Origin: Phycisphaerales bacterium
GTDB lineage: Bacteria; Planctomycetota; Phycisphaerae; Phycisphaerales; UBA1924
DNA: 64,000 nt
Reading direction: 5' to 3'
Assembly: GCA_020849615.1 (NCBI GenBank)
Contig: JADLFW010000004.1
Coordinates: forward strand, 372,001-436,000
The position numbers were made by a program, and so were the translations under genes. Shown piece after piece: positions 9,548-19,052 of this stretch. The number at the start of each line of letters is the position of its first letter. Position 1 is the first letter of the stretch. Under the pieces are notes generated by a model. That model made no database searches, was not told the origin of the DNA, and saw only the letters and a program-made list of their open reading frames with translations.

Positions 9548-9604
9548 GCGCGGGCCAACTCTAGCCGCCGCCCGCGACCGGCCCGCGCCCGCTACTGTTG
9601 CCTC

Positions 9605-10399
9605 ATGCCACTGCTTTCCGTGAACATTGACCACGTGGCCACCGTCCGCCAGGCCCGTTACCGCGGTGCCGCCCTCACGCCCGAGGCCGAGCCTGATCCC
9701 GTGCGCGCTGCGCACGAGGCCGAGATGGGCGGGGCCGACGGCATCACCGTCCATCTGCGCGAGGACCGCCGCCACATCCAGGACCGCGATGTCGAGCTGC
9801 TCCGCCGCGTCGTGAAGGTGAAGTTCAACCTCGAGATGGCCGCCACCGACGAGATGGTGAAGCTGGCCTGCCGACTCCAGCCCCACACCACCATGCTCGT
9901 CCCCGAGGGCCGCGAGGAAGTCACCACCGAGGGCGGGCTCGATGTGGCGGGCCAGCTGCCACGCCTGACAGACGTCGTGAAGAAGCTCCGCGATGCCGGT
10001 ACGTACGTGTCCGCTTTCATCGATGCCGACCAGCGCCAGGTCGATGCCGCCGCCAGGGCGGGCTTCCACATCTGCGAAGTCCACACGGGCCCGTACGCCG
10101 CCGCCTTTGCCGCCGCGGGTGGAGATTTCCTCAACGGCAAGCTCACCGCCGAGATCGAGCAGGTGGCGATGGCGGGCGGGCAGATCCGCGGCGCCGGCAT
10201 GCGCTTCAACGCCGGGCACGCCCTGAACTACCAGAACGTCGGGCCTGTCGCCGCCCTCCCGGGAATCCGCGAGCTGCACATCGGCCACGCCATCGTCAGC
10301 CGCGCTGTTTACACGGGCCTGCGCAGCGCCGTCGAAGAGATGAAGCAGATCCTCACCCGCGCCCCGCTCGCCGTCCACCTCCTTAAGAGCGACCGATGA
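9605..10399 (+). CDS. pdxJ: pyridoxine 5'-phosphate synthase
   Basis: 264 aa TIM-barrel enzyme that condenses 1-deoxyxylulose 5-phosphate with 3-amino-1-hydroxyacetone phosphate, the last ring-forming step of DXP-dependent vitamin B6 synthesis. The diagnostic blocks are present: [15 protein letters not shown] at the N-terminus, [36 protein letters not shown] [19 protein letters not shown] and [16 protein letters not shown]. The length fits (about 240-260 in the family). Its stop overlaps the DinB-like start by 4 bp. No pdxA was found in the window. Confidence 0.95.
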   Translation: MPLLSVNIDHVATVRQARYRGAALTPEAEPDPVRAAHEAEMGGADGITVHLREDRRHIQDRDVELLRRVVKVKFNLEMAATDEMVKLACRLQPHTTMLVPEGREEVTTEGGLDVAGQLPRLTDVVKKLRDAGTYVSAFIDADQRQVDAAARAGFHICEVHTGPYAAAFAAAGGDFLNGKLTAEIEQVAMAGGQIRGAGMRFNAGHALNYQNVGPVAALPGIRELHIGHAIVSRAVYTGLRSAVEEMKQILTRAPLAVHLLKSDR

Positions 10400-10890
10400 A
10401 CCGCACCCACAAGTTCAAGCGCCTGTTCAAGTACGAGATCGAGGCCACCCGCCGGGCCCTGGCCTCCCTCGACTCGGTCCCCGATGACGGCCGGACCTCG
10501 GGCGAGTTTGCGCGGGCCCGGGCTGTGCTGGCCCACATGCAGATCGCCCGCCGCGTGTGGCTCTCGCGCCTCGGCGGCGCGGAGCCGATCACCGTCACCG
10601 ACTGGTTCCCGCTCTGGGAGGCCGATCGCGTCCGCGCCGATGCCGCCCAGGTCGATGCCCTGTGGAGCGCCTACCTCGCGCGCCTCGAAGACCGCGACCT
10701 CGACCGCGTGATCGAGTACAAGTCCTCCGACGGCACGCCGTTCGTCTCGACCGCCGATGACATCCTCACGCACGCCTTTAACCACTCGACCTATCACCGC
10801 GGACAAGTGGCCCGGCTGGTGACCGAGGCGGGCGGCGAACGGGCCTCGACCGACTACATCTTCCTGGCCCGCGAGGGGCTGCTGGATTAA
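10396..10890 (+). CDS. DinB-like putative metal-dependent protein
   Basis: 164 aa four-helix protein of the DinB/YfiT superfamily. The probable metal triad is visible: His47 (VLAHMQIA), His130 and His134 ([10 protein letters not shown]). The HSTYHRGQ block is the strongest family marker. Members act as thiol transferases or have unknown roles, so no reaction is assigned. It is coupled to pdxJ by the ATGA overlap at 10396, and the GNAT gene starts 13 bp after its stop. Confidence 0.85.
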   Translation: MNRTHKFKRLFKYEIEATRRALASLDSVPDDGRTSGEFARARAVLAHMQIARRVWLSRLGGAEPITVTDWFPLWEADRVRADAAQVDALWSAYLARLEDRDLDRVIEYKSSDGTPFVSTADDILTHAFNHSTYHRGQVARLVTEAGGERASTDYIFLAREGLLD

Positions 10891-10903
10891 CACGGCGGGT
10901 TCG

Positions 10904-12115
10904 ATGATGGCGATACTCGAAGATCGGCCCATCTCCCTGAAGTCCGGCGAGCGCATCACGCTGCGCTCGGCCCGCCCCGATGATGCGCCGGGCCTGGTCA
11001 GCCTCGCCGCCGATGCCTTCGCCACCTCCGACTTCCTCGGCGCCGGGCCCGAAGAGCTCGACCCCGACCCGGCCGCCGACCGGGCCAAGATCGCCGAGTT
11101 CGAGGCCAATCCCACCTGGCTCGCTCTCGTCGCCTTCTCCGGCCAAACGCCCATCGGCCGCCTCAACTTCCGCGGCTTCCCCAAGCTCCGCGCCGCCCAC
11201 AGCGGCCAGCTCGGCATGTACACCGCCACCGGTTGGCGCGGCCGTGGCGCGGGCCGGGCCTTGCTCTCGACGCTCATCGACTGGGCCCGCGCCCACCCAA
11301 CGCTCGAAACCGTCTGCCTCGGCGTCATGGCCCCCAATACCCCCGCCATCCGCCTCTACGAGTCCTTTGGCTTTCGCCGCGAGGAGTGGCGCATCCGCCA
11401 GTTCCGCTTCGGCCCGGGCCGGTACTGCGATGACATCAAGATGTACCTCCCCGTCAAGCCCGAAACCGGCGCTGTTGATCCCTACACCCCCGAGCCCATC
11501 GATCTGCACGGGCCGCCGCCGGGCCCGCTCCCCGTGTGGCGGCGCACCGCCCCGTTCGAAGAAGTCCGCCGGGCCCGGCTGCCGGAGGGCGAGCCCCTGA
11601 TCATCCGCCGGGCCCGGGAGGAGGACGCCGCCGCGCTCGTCGAACTCGGTGATGACATCCTCTCGACCAGCGATTACAACCTCACCACCCCCGAGGAGTT
11701 CCGCCAGGCGTTCACGGAGGCGAAGGAGCGAGAGTGGGTGCGCGAGATGCGCGATGGGCCCGGCAACCTCGCGCTAATCGCGGAGATCGGCGGCCGGCTC
11801 GTGGGCAGCGCCTCGTTCCGGGCCGAATCCCGCCGGCGCATGGCCCATTGGGGGTTCTTCAGCATCGGCATCGCCCGGGAGTGGCGCGGCCGCGGTGTGG
11901 GCAGGCTGCTGATCGAGACCCTCCTTGACTGGGGCGTCGATCATCCGACCGTGGAGAAAATCTGCCTGGGTGTGCTGGGCCCGAACGTGCGGGCCTTCCG
12001 CCTCTACCGCGCGATGGGCTTCGCCGTCGAAGGCTACCGCTATCGCGGCATCCGCTTCGCCCCGGAGCGATACGCGGATGGTGTGCAGATGTACCAGTTC
12101 GTCAAGCCGCTGTGA
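10904..12115 (+). CDS. tandem GNAT-domain acetyltransferase
   Basis: 403 aa made of two GNAT domains, about residues 18-185 and 220-400. Each has its own acetyl-CoA loop: GWRGRGAGRAL (from G110) and EWRGRGVGRLL (W327 onward). Each ends with a similar block, CLGVMAPNTPAIRLYESFGF against CLGVLGPNVRAFRLYRAMGF. The matching halves indicate an internal duplication. Both loops look intact, so both may bind acetyl-CoA. The acceptor is unknown; the sequence is close to the ribosomal-protein/amino-acid type of GNAT. It follows the DinB-like gene closely and may share its transcript. Confidence 0.88.
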   Translation: MMAILEDRPISLKSGERITLRSARPDDAPGLVSLAADAFATSDFLGAGPEELDPDPAADRAKIAEFEANPTWLALVAFSGQTPIGRLNFRGFPKLRAAHSGQLGMYTATGWRGRGAGRALLSTLIDWARAHPTLETVCLGVMAPNTPAIRLYESFGFRREEWRIRQFRFGPGRYCDDIKMYLPVKPETGAVDPYTPEPIDLHGPPPGPLPVWRRTAPFEEVRRARLPEGEPLIIRRAREEDAAALVELGDDILSTSDYNLTTPEEFRQAFTEAKEREWVREMRDGPGNLALIAEIGGRLVGSASFRAESRRRMAHWGFFSIGIAREWRGRGVGRLLIETLLDWGVDHPTVEKICLGVLGPNVRAFRLYRAMGFAVEGYRYRGIRFAPERYADGVQMYQFVKPL

Positions 12116-12180
12116 AGAAGGCTGATCAGGCGTCGCGGGCATGCATGCTCGCATCCTCACCACGCGGTGGCCAACGTCTC

Positions 12181-13416
12181 TTACTCGCCCGACTCGACCA
12201 CCAGCGGCACCACCACCGAGTGCACCGCGCTCGAGGGCGCGCTCGTCCAGCGACGCAGCCCGCCATCTTCGGAGCAGGGCGGGGCCATCACGACGGGCCG
12301 GTCCAGCACATCCAGGATCACCGCGCCCTCCGAGATGCTCTCCAGCTCCGCCTGCACGATCGCCAGCATCGCCACCGACGGGTCCAGCTCAACGCTCAGC
12401 GTTGTCTCTACCGTCGGACGCATCGGCACCCGGAAGGGAACGGTCACCCCGGAAAGCTCATCATCCGTGCGGTCCAGGGGCATCGCCGACTCGACGGCCG
12501 CGGAGAAATCAGAGGGCGGGCAGGGCATCAGCCGCCACAGGCGACCCTTGTCGGCCCGGCTGTCGGCCTGGGCCAGCAGACGGGCCGCGGCCAGCGCCGG
12601 GCGGTCGGCCCGGACGCGGATCACGAGCCGGCCTTCCTCGGCCAGGTGCGCCGCATCCTCGAGATCGAGCGAAGTCGGCATCTCGCGGAACACCCCCAGC
12701 GGGGCCGATGAGATCAGCGCCGAATCCCCGTGCGCGATCGACGTCGTCGGGGCCCATCGCTCCCACGCCGACGCCGAATCCGATTCCCCCTGCGCCAGAA
12801 TCAACTGCAGCGGGTCATCGAAATCGACCTCGGATGAAGGCGGCGTGACGGGCCGCGGCGTCGTCGCCGCGAGCGCGGCTGCTTCGGGCCGATCCTCAGA
12901 ATGAACAGCAGCCACGGGATCCGTAGTAGCCGGGTCGGTCTTTGTCGGTGCGGCCGCCGGAGCGTGCTCCCCCGCGCCCGTGTTCATCGCGAACTTCGAG
13001 CCTCCCGAGCCCCCGGGGGTCCGCCGAGTTTCGGGCGTCGATGACAACCACAGGCTCCAGTATCCCACGCCGCCGACCATCAGCATCAGCCCGGCGGCGA
13101 CCGCCAGGCGCCGGGCCCACGGGGCGCTCGACCTGTACCGCTCGATCGGAAACGTGCCGGCATCGAGCGCCGGGCCCGTCACCGCTTCGCGCTCCAGCAC
13201 CGCGCCGACCCGGTCCAGCAGACCGGCGGGCGGGGCGACTTCCGCGATGCTTCGCAGCACAGCCCGGTGCCGGCGCATGGCCCGCACCCTCGACACCGCG
13301 GCGGGGTCCAAGGCCGCCAGTTCCGCGGCCTCACGGGCCGGGTCCAGCTCGCCCTCGACCAGCGCGAGGAGCAACTCCTCGCGGTCGGTGTTCGGATTGT
13401 CGCGGTGCATCGTCAT
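12181..13416 (-). CDS. putative membrane anti-sigma factor partner of the upstream ECF sigma factor
   Basis: 411 aa. The N-terminal ~95 residues (NTDREELLLALVEGELDPAREAA and onward) have the look of a zinc-less anti-sigma domain. A membrane segment follows (RLAVAAGLMLMVGGVGYWSLWL, about 103-125), then a low-complexity linker rich in Ala, Thr and Pro, and a long extracytoplasmic domain. The start overlaps the stop of the sigma-factor gene by 4 bp, the usual layout of sigma/anti-sigma pairs. No HxxxCxxC zinc motif is seen. The C-terminal domain was not recognised and may be the sensor. Confidence 0.7.
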   Translation of the reverse strand: MTMHRDNPNTDREELLLALVEGELDPAREAAELAALDPAAVSRVRAMRRHRAVLRSIAEVAPPAGLLDRVGAVLEREAVTGPALDAGTFPIERYRSSAPWARRLAVAAGLMLMVGGVGYWSLWLSSTPETRRTPGGSGGSKFAMNTGAGEHAPAAAPTKTDPATTDPVAAVHSEDRPEAAALAATTPRPVTPPSSEVDFDDPLQLILAQGESDSASAWERWAPTTSIAHGDSALISSAPLGVFREMPTSLDLEDAAHLAEEGRLVIRVRADRPALAAARLLAQADSRADKGRLWRLMPCPPSDFSAAVESAMPLDRTDDELSGVTVPFRVPMRPTVETTLSVELDPSVAMLAIVQAELESISEGAVILDVLDRPVVMAPPCSEDGGLRRWTSAPSSAVHSVVVPLVVESGE

Positions 13417-14174
13417 CGTGAACCCGTGCTTCCTGAACCCTGGCCGGCCGGTCCTGCGTTTTCCGATTGACGGCCCGGCTGCTTCTGTTCCTCCAGAATG
13501 CGGTAGAGCGCCTCCCTGGCCCGTGAAATTCGGCTCTTGACCGTGCCCAGCGCCAGATCCAGCGCCTGGGCGATCTGCTCGTAGTCCAGACCCCGGAGAT
13601 CCCTGAGCACCAGAATCGCCTTCTGGTCGGGCTCCAGCAGGTCCAGAGCCGCGAGAACGCGGGCCTGCTCTTCAGCGTGTTGGACCCGTGAGGCCGTCGC
13701 CGGTTCCCGTTCCTGCGAGAATCCAAGGGAGTCCAGGCCCCCTTGGCCGCTGCCCCGCCCGGCCCGCTCGGCCACTCCCTCAAGGCTCAGGTGGCGCCGC
13801 ACCTTCTCGGACCGCAGCTTTGACAGGCACACGTTCATCGTGACCCGGATCATCCACGTCGAGAGCTTCGACCGCCCGTCGTAGCTCCCCAGACCCTGGA
13901 TGATCTTGACCATCGATTCCTGCGCCATGTCCTCCGCCAGGTCCCGGTTCCGCACCATCCGCAAACAGACATTGAACAGCCGGGCCTGGTAGCGATCGAG
14001 CAGCTCCCGCCACGCGTCAGGCTCCTGCCGGCGGACGGCCGCCACCAGCGCCAGATCCTCCTGATTGGCCGGATCGGCCCCGGGCGAGGCCGGAGATGGG
14101 TTCTTGGGCTCGGGCAGCGTGGGGGGCTCCCGGGATGGGGGTGACGCCGGGGTCTGAGCGGCGGGCCGGGGCAT
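13413..14174 (-). CDS. ECF-type RNA polymerase sigma factor (RpoE-like)
   Basis: 253 aa from the ATG at 14174; a GTG 30 bp further up is also possible. A Pro-rich N-terminal ~35 residues precedes region 2 (LFNVCLRMVRNRDLAEDMAQESMVKI; WMIRVTMNVCLSKLR). A Gly/Gln/Glu linker leads to region 4 (LLEPDQKAILVLRDLRGLDYEQIAQALDLALGTVKSRISRAREAL). It would direct RNA polymerase to stress or envelope promoters, held in check by the membrane protein encoded immediately downstream. It is divergent from the YkgJ-type gene, with 89 bp between starts. Confidence 0.93.
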   Translation of the reverse strand: MPRPAAQTPASPPSREPPTLPEPKNPSPASPGADPANQEDLALVAAVRRQEPDAWRELLDRYQARLFNVCLRMVRNRDLAEDMAQESMVKIIQGLGSYDGRSKLSTWMIRVTMNVCLSKLRSEKVRRHLSLEGVAERAGRGSGQGGLDSLGFSQEREPATASRVQHAEEQARVLAALDLLEPDQKAILVLRDLRGLDYEQIAQALDLALGTVKSRISRAREALYRILEEQKQPGRQSENAGPAGQGSGSTGSR

Positions 14175-14263
14175 GGTCGGTGACAATCGTATCAGGGGGG
14201 TCACCGGGATGAAGGAACCCGCGCCGCGGCCTCATTCGAGGCAAGGCCCGCTACTCTCCGCCC

Positions 14264-14746
14264 GTGTCCCTCCAGCCTGCCCAGCCCCCGCAGCCCGAGT
14301 GGTTCTCCAAGACCCATCCCCGCACCGGCGAGGATGGCCTGCGGTTCAAATGCACCATGTGCGGCCGGTGCTGCACGGGCCCGGAGGGCTACGTCCTGGT
14401 CTCCGATGCCGAAGTCGGCATCCTCTCAGCCCGCCTCGGCATCACCGCCCCAGACTTCATCGACCGCTTCACCCGCATCACCGCCGAGGGCCGGTCGCTG
14501 ACCGAGAAAGACTCCCCCCAGGGCCGCGACTGCATCTTCCTCGACCGCGAATCGGTGCCGGGCCGGGCCGTCTGCGGCGTCTACGAAGACCGCCCCATCC
14601 AGTGCCGCACCTGGCCGTTCTGGCCCAGCAACGTGCAATCGGAGCACAGCTGGGCCCGGGCCGCGGCCATCTGCCCCGGGATCGGCTCCGGCCCGCGCTA
14701 CACCCCCGCCCAGATTCGCATTCAGAGAGATACGTTCAAGATCTAG
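14264..14746 (+). CDS. YkgJ-family cysteine-cluster protein
   Basis: 160 aa with a GTG start. The cysteine cluster is FKCTMCGRCCTGPEGYV (C30, C33, C36, C37), followed by CIFLD, CGVYEDRPIQCRTWPFWP and a C-terminal AAICPGIG. This pattern defines the YkgJ (UPF0153) family, thought to bind a zinc or Fe-S centre. No activity is firmly known. A second YkgJ-type protein is encoded 19 bp downstream, so two divergent members are expressed together. Confidence 0.88.
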   Translation: MSLQPAQPPQPEWFSKTHPRTGEDGLRFKCTMCGRCCTGPEGYVLVSDAEVGILSARLGITAPDFIDRFTRITAEGRSLTEKDSPQGRDCIFLDRESVPGRAVCGVYEDRPIQCRTWPFWPSNVQSEHSWARAAAICPGIGSGPRYTPAQIRIQRDTFKI

Positions 14747-14765
14747 AGTCTCCCGGTCATTCCCC

Positions 14766-15386
14766 ATGCCGGCGCCAGACCCCATCCCCGGCCCGACCCA
14801 TGCCCCCTCCGTCCTCGCTGCGGCGTGGGCCGAGCTTGAAGCGGTCTTCGCGCAGGTGGCCGCCGAAGTCCAGGCCCGCGGGCCCGCCTGCTGGGCCTCG
14901 GGGCGCTGCTGCAACTTCACCGCCGCGGGTCACCGGCTCTACGTCACCGGGCTCGAGACCCTCTACACCCTGGCGCGCCTCACCCCGCAAGACCGCCCGA
15001 CCCCCGCGCAGATGGATGAGGCCCGCGCCCGCGGCGGCTGCCCGTTCCAGGATGGCAACCTCTGCGGCGTGCACGCGATCAAGCCGCTGGGCTGTCGGGT
15101 GTACTTCTGCGACCGCTCCGCCCAGGAGTGGCAGCAAGACCTCACCGAGCGGATGCTGGCCCGGATCCGCGCGATCCACGACCGCTTCGAGATGGACTAC
15201 CGCTACGGCGAGTGGTTGGGAATGCTGGCGAGCGCTCTGGACGGGCCGGTCCCGGATCATCCCGTGCGCGACACGTGCAGCCGCAGGAACTCGGCCCAGT
15301 CCCGACCCGTCGACCTGACGCTCGGCGGCAGCGGTGGGGGGGATGTGAAAGCGCCCGACAGCCCGCCCTTCAGCACCTCCCAGTGA
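14766..15386 (+). CDS. second YkgJ-type cysteine-cluster protein
   Basis: 206 aa. The cluster reads CWASGRCCNF (about 42-51), later GGCPFQDGNLCGVHAIKPLGCRVYFCD. It differs from the preceding paralogue and resembles the longer planctomycete forms. The conserved part ends near residue 165. The last ~43 codons run antisense through the 3' end of the glycosyltransferase gene on the other strand and are Ser/Gly/Pro-rich. The stop at 15384-15386 is the first in frame, so this tail would be translated, but it has no recognisable domain. Confidence 0.82.
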   Translation: MPAPDPIPGPTHAPSVLAAAWAELEAVFAQVAAEVQARGPACWASGRCCNFTAAGHRLYVTGLETLYTLARLTPQDRPTPAQMDEARARGGCPFQDGNLCGVHAIKPLGCRVYFCDRSAQEWQQDLTERMLARIRAIHDRFEMDYRYGEWLGMLASALDGPVPDHPVRDTCSRRNSAQSRPVDLTLGGSGGGDVKAPDSPPFSTSQ

Positions 15387-17758
15387 GCCGCGAGGTCGAA
15401 CCGGGCCAGGCGGTGCGCCCAGGCCCACCCCGCCAGCGCGCCGGGCCAATGGCCGGGCCCGCGCCCATGCCGCCGCGCCATCCACACCCAGTTCCGCGTG
15501 GCGAGCCCGAACCACCGCCGCGACTTCCGCGCCGCCGCGGGCGAATCGTGCATCGCCGTCCATGCCGGGTTGAAGTGAACACCCCTCCCCGACTCCAGCA
15601 GCTTGAGCGCCAGGTCCACATCGTTGCGGTACAGGAAGAACGCCCGCTCGTACCCGCCCACCCGCATCCAGTCCTCGCGGCGCACCAAGTTCGCGCACCC
15701 CATCACGGGCCAGCGGTCCATCCCCCCCGCCGGCGTGCGCGCAGCGAACTTCCACTCCGATCGTCCATCCGATGGATGCCGCGGCTCGAACGTCACCGCC
15801 GCAAGGTCGGGCCGGCGCGACAGCAGGTCCAGCGCCCCCGCCAGCACCCCGCCATCCACCCACGCATCATCATCCAGGATCAGCACCGCATCGCCCACCG
15901 CGGAGGCCACCCCACGGTTGAACGCCTCGACCCCGCGATTCTCCGGCAGCGCCAGCAGCGACACCCCGGGATACCGCGCCCGGATCATGCCGGGCGTGCC
16001 ATCGCTCGATGCGTTGTCGACGACGATGACTTCCCGGATGTCGATCCGCCCCGGCCCGGCGGCCGCGGGCTCGGCGCGGTTCTCCATCAGCGAGGCGATC
16101 GTCAGTGAAGGGTCGGCGCGCCCGGGCTCGGTCTCGCGCGGCGCGGCGGCGGGGTACAGCGCCGCGATCTGCTCCAGCGTGCGCTCCAGCGCGGGCCCGC
16201 GGTTGTAGCTCAGGATCACGATGCTCAGCGAGAGCGGCCGCGGCGCGGGCGGCGGCGCCGGGATCGGATGGTGCGTCGATGTCAGGCTCCGCGCCACCGG
16301 CTCATGCGCGGGCGGCAGCGGCTCGAGCGGCCCGCGCGAAAGCGCCGTCCGCAGCGATAATGCGATCCCGTCGAGCATCGCCACCGCGGCCCGGGCCCAG
16401 GTCGCCGCCCGGTGGATGCGCCGGACCGCGAAGCCCTCTGGCACCGCGGAAATCAGCCAGCGGCCCGCGAACCACGATGAGGCCCGGCCTTCCGCCGGCG
16501 CGATCGCGACGACGGGCCTGGAGACGATCGTCCCCCGCAGGATCGCGCCCGCAACGCCGCGCCACGCGCCCGCGGACCTGACGCCCGATTCGCCGCGCGG
16601 GATCGCGATCTCACGTCCCGTCGCCCCCTTGACCGCGAGCTCGGCGGCCCGGGCCGCCGCCGCCGGCAGCGCCAGGCCCGGAGCGATGGCGACAGTCGAG
16701 CCGGGCCCGGCCCCGATCTCGCGGAGCGCCTCCCCCAGCTGGTCCCACGGGCGGAATCGCTCGAAGCGGAACGCGACCGCCGCAGGCCCGGTCGTGTGGT
16801 GCGCCAGCGCGGCGTGCAGCCCGCGGAGATGCAGGGCCGCCAGGTCGGCCCGTCCCATCAGCTCCTGGTTCACGGCCCGCGCTGTCTCGCGCAGCGCCCG
16901 CCGGAAGCGCACGCGCCGCCGCAACTGCAGCGCCGCCACCGGGCCCATGGCGCTCCGCGCCCCGAAGAAGCGCAGGTGCGTCGGGAAACGATCGAACTTC
17001 GGGTGCATCGCGATGGCCGATGGCACGGCCGCCACCACCCCGCCCGTCTCCCGGGCCAGCCGGATGCACCACTCCACATCATCACCGTTCAGGAACCGGT
17101 CTGGCATCAGGCCGATGTGCTCCACCGCCCAGCGCCGCACCAGCGCGCACGCCGACGCAACGTAATCGCACTCGACAAGTGCGCGCCCGTCAGGCTCGGG
17201 CAACGCGGGCCCGTACACACCCGTGCGGCGGTTCACGCGCCCCCCGACCTCGAAGATCCGGCCATCCCCGGGATCAGCGATCGCCGCGCCGGCTACGACC
17301 AGGTCCGACCTCGCCTCCATCGCCAGCAGCAGTTCCTTCAGCGTGTCGGGCCGCAGCCGCACATCACTGTCGATCAGCCACAGGAACTCCCGCCGCCGGC
17401 CCGCATCGACGCCCCACGGTTCGGCCAGCAGCCGCTGCATCCCCGCGTTGAACCCGCCGCTCCCGCCCGTGTTCGCCGGAAGCCGCACGATCTGCACCGG
17501 CACCGTCGCGGGCCGGACCGTCGGCCGCAGCGCCGGCTCCGATGCGTTGTCGATCACCAGCACATCGAGCCGGATCTCACCCTCCGGCGTTGACAACACC
17601 AACCGGTCAAGGTCGCTCAGCAGCGCATCAAGATCCGTCTGGCGGTTGAAGCAGGGCACCACCGCCCGTACCACCGCGGCCCGGCGCGAAGCGGCCTCCG
17701 CGCCCCCCGGTGCGCGGAACACACCCGTCACCGACTCCTCGAGCGTGAGGGCTGGCAT
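15257..17758 (-). CDS. bifunctional glycosyltransferase with two GT2 domains
   Basis: 833 aa from the ATG at 17758; a TTG at 17788 would add 10 residues. Domain 1 (about 25-290) starts VVRAVVPCFNRQTDLDALL, has FLWLIDSDVRL as its DxD region, and resembles GlfT2-like galactofuranosyl/rhamnosyl enzymes. The middle ~200 residues are Ala-rich and unrecognised. Domain 2 (about 500-830) opens with LSIVILSYNRGPALERTLEQI and has VIVVDNASSDGTPGMI and AVLILDDDAWVDGG. Both catalytic domains look complete. It probably extends a surface polysaccharide. It lies 51 bp downstream of another GT2 gene on the same strand. Confidence 0.88.
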   Translation of the reverse strand: MPALTLEESVTGVFRAPGGAEAASRRAAVVRAVVPCFNRQTDLDALLSDLDRLVLSTPEGEIRLDVLVIDNASEPALRPTVRPATVPVQIVRLPANTGGSGGFNAGMQRLLAEPWGVDAGRRREFLWLIDSDVRLRPDTLKELLLAMEARSDLVVAGAAIADPGDGRIFEVGGRVNRRTGVYGPALPEPDGRALVECDYVASACALVRRWAVEHIGLMPDRFLNGDDVEWCIRLARETGGVVAAVPSAIAMHPKFDRFPTHLRFFGARSAMGPVAALQLRRRVRFRRALRETARAVNQELMGRADLAALHLRGLHAALAHHTTGPAAVAFRFERFRPWDQLGEALREIGAGPGSTVAIAPGLALPAAAARAAELAVKGATGREIAIPRGESGVRSAGAWRGVAGAILRGTIVSRPVVAIAPAEGRASSWFAGRWLISAVPEGFAVRRIHRAATWARAAVAMLDGIALSLRTALSRGPLEPLPPAHEPVARSLTSTHHPIPAPPPAPRPLSLSIVILSYNRGPALERTLEQIAALYPAAAPRETEPGRADPSLTIASLMENRAEPAAAGPGRIDIREVIVVDNASSDGTPGMIRARYPGVSLLALPENRGVEAFNRGVASAVGDAVLILDDDAWVDGGVLAGALDLLSRRPDLAAVTFEPRHPSDGRSEWKFAARTPAGGMDRWPVMGCANLVRREDWMRVGGYERAFFLYRNDVDLALKLLESGRGVHFNPAWTAMHDSPAAARKSRRWFGLATRNWVWMARRHGRGPGHWPGALAGWAWAHRLARFDLAAHWEVLKGGLSGAFTSPPPLPPSVRSTGRDWAEFLRLHVSRTG

Positions 17759-17809
17759 CGGGTCCGGGCTGTCCGCTGGCTCCGGCAATCCTCGCAGTCT
17801 ATACGCCGA

Positions 17810-18886
17810 TCAGCCCCGGGCCCCAGGCCGGCCCCGGTCGCCGCCCACCACCAGCCGCCGCACCGCCGCCAGCAGCCCGCGCCCGCCCTTCGCCAGCGGG
17901 CCCGGCAGCCGGTCCACCAGCCGGTGCACCCCGTGGTGCAGCCTCACCGTCGCGAAACTCTCATACCACGTCCGCAGCTCCTCGAGCCGGGCCCGGGCCT
18001 GCGCCAGCTCTTCCGCGAGCCGGGCCGCATCCTGCTGCGTCTGCGTTGACGCCGCCCGCAGCCGCACCACCTCATCGTGGCACCCGCGCAAGTACTGCAG
18101 CGGGATCGGGTACCCGGTCTCGTCGATCCAGTTGGCATCGAACTTCCGCAGCAGCGAGTTCGCCAGCGCGATCAGCTCCTCTCCCCGCCGCGCGTACAGG
18201 TCCTTGTGACGGGCCAGGATCTCGCGGTACAGCTCATCGTGCCGCTTCACCGCCTCCATCACCATCGTTTCGTGACTGTGCCGCCGCCACACGAACAGCG
18301 GCTCGCGCACCCGCGCCCCGCGCCACCCGCGCTTGCTCAACCGGATCCAGAACTCCCAGTCCTCGTAGCCCCGCCGCATCGATTCATCGAACCCGCCCAC
18401 GGCCTCGAACCGCTCGCGCCGCACCAGCGCTGTCACCGGGTGCAGGTTGGTGATCAGCAGCAGCAGCGCATCCCACTCCGGCACCCGCCAGATCCCCGTG
18501 CCCAGCTCGATCAGCTCCTCCTGGCAGTACCCGTGCGAGACATGGTGCCCGCCGGCCTCGATCGCTGCCCGCAGCAGCCTCACGAACGCCGGCCGGACAT
18601 AGTCATCCGCATCCAGGAACGCCAGGTACTCCGGCGACCACGCGCGGGCCGCCTCCGCAGCGCCGCGGTTGCGCGCCCCGGGGAGCCCGCGGTTGTGCTG
18701 GCGCACCACGACAACGCGCTCGCCCGCGCACGCATCGCACGCCCCGGGTGTCGAGCCGTCCGTCGAGCCATCATCCACGATCACCACGCCGACATCGGCC
18801 TCCTCCTGCGCCAGGCACGACCGCACCGCCTCGCCGATGAAGCGGCCGTGGTTGAAGCAGGGGATGACAAAGCAGACTTCCGGCAT
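17810..18886 (-). CDS. GT2-family glycosyltransferase
   Basis: 358 aa from the ATG at 18886, where the family N-terminus begins (MPEVCFVIPCFNHGRFIGEA). GT-A hallmarks follow: VVIVDDGSTDGST, GLPGARNRGAAEAAR and LAFLDADDYVRP, the last being the metal-binding DxDD region. A second conserved block is MRRGYEDWEFWIRLSKRGW, with ED as the probable catalytic base. The C-terminal third has a coiled coil (about 265-310) and a basic tail. It is the first gene of a two-gene glycosyltransferase unit and probably adds a sugar to a surface glycan. Confidence 0.9.
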   Translation of the reverse strand: MPEVCFVIPCFNHGRFIGEAVRSCLAQEEADVGVVIVDDGSTDGSTPGACDACAGERVVVVRQHNRGLPGARNRGAAEAARAWSPEYLAFLDADDYVRPAFVRLLRAAIEAGGHHVSHGYCQEELIELGTGIWRVPEWDALLLLITNLHPVTALVRRERFEAVGGFDESMRRGYEDWEFWIRLSKRGWRGARVREPLFVWRRHSHETMVMEAVKRHDELYREILARHKDLYARRGEELIALANSLLRKFDANWIDETGYPIPLQYLRGCHDEVVRLRAASTQTQQDAARLAEELAQARARLEELRTWYESFATVRLHHGVHRLVDRLPGPLAKGGRGLLAAVRRLVVGGDRGRPGARG

Positions 18887-19052
18887 CGCGCGGGCCGCGG
18901 GCTTAGGCCCGGTACAGCGTAGTCGGGCCGGGGAATCCTCCCCCCATTTCCCCACCCCGGCAGATCACCCTTGGCGGATCCGCCTCTATCGCGTACAACT
19001 CGCACCGGGCCTTGGCCCGACCATCTCTCCGTGACCTCTAGAAAGGTTCAAT

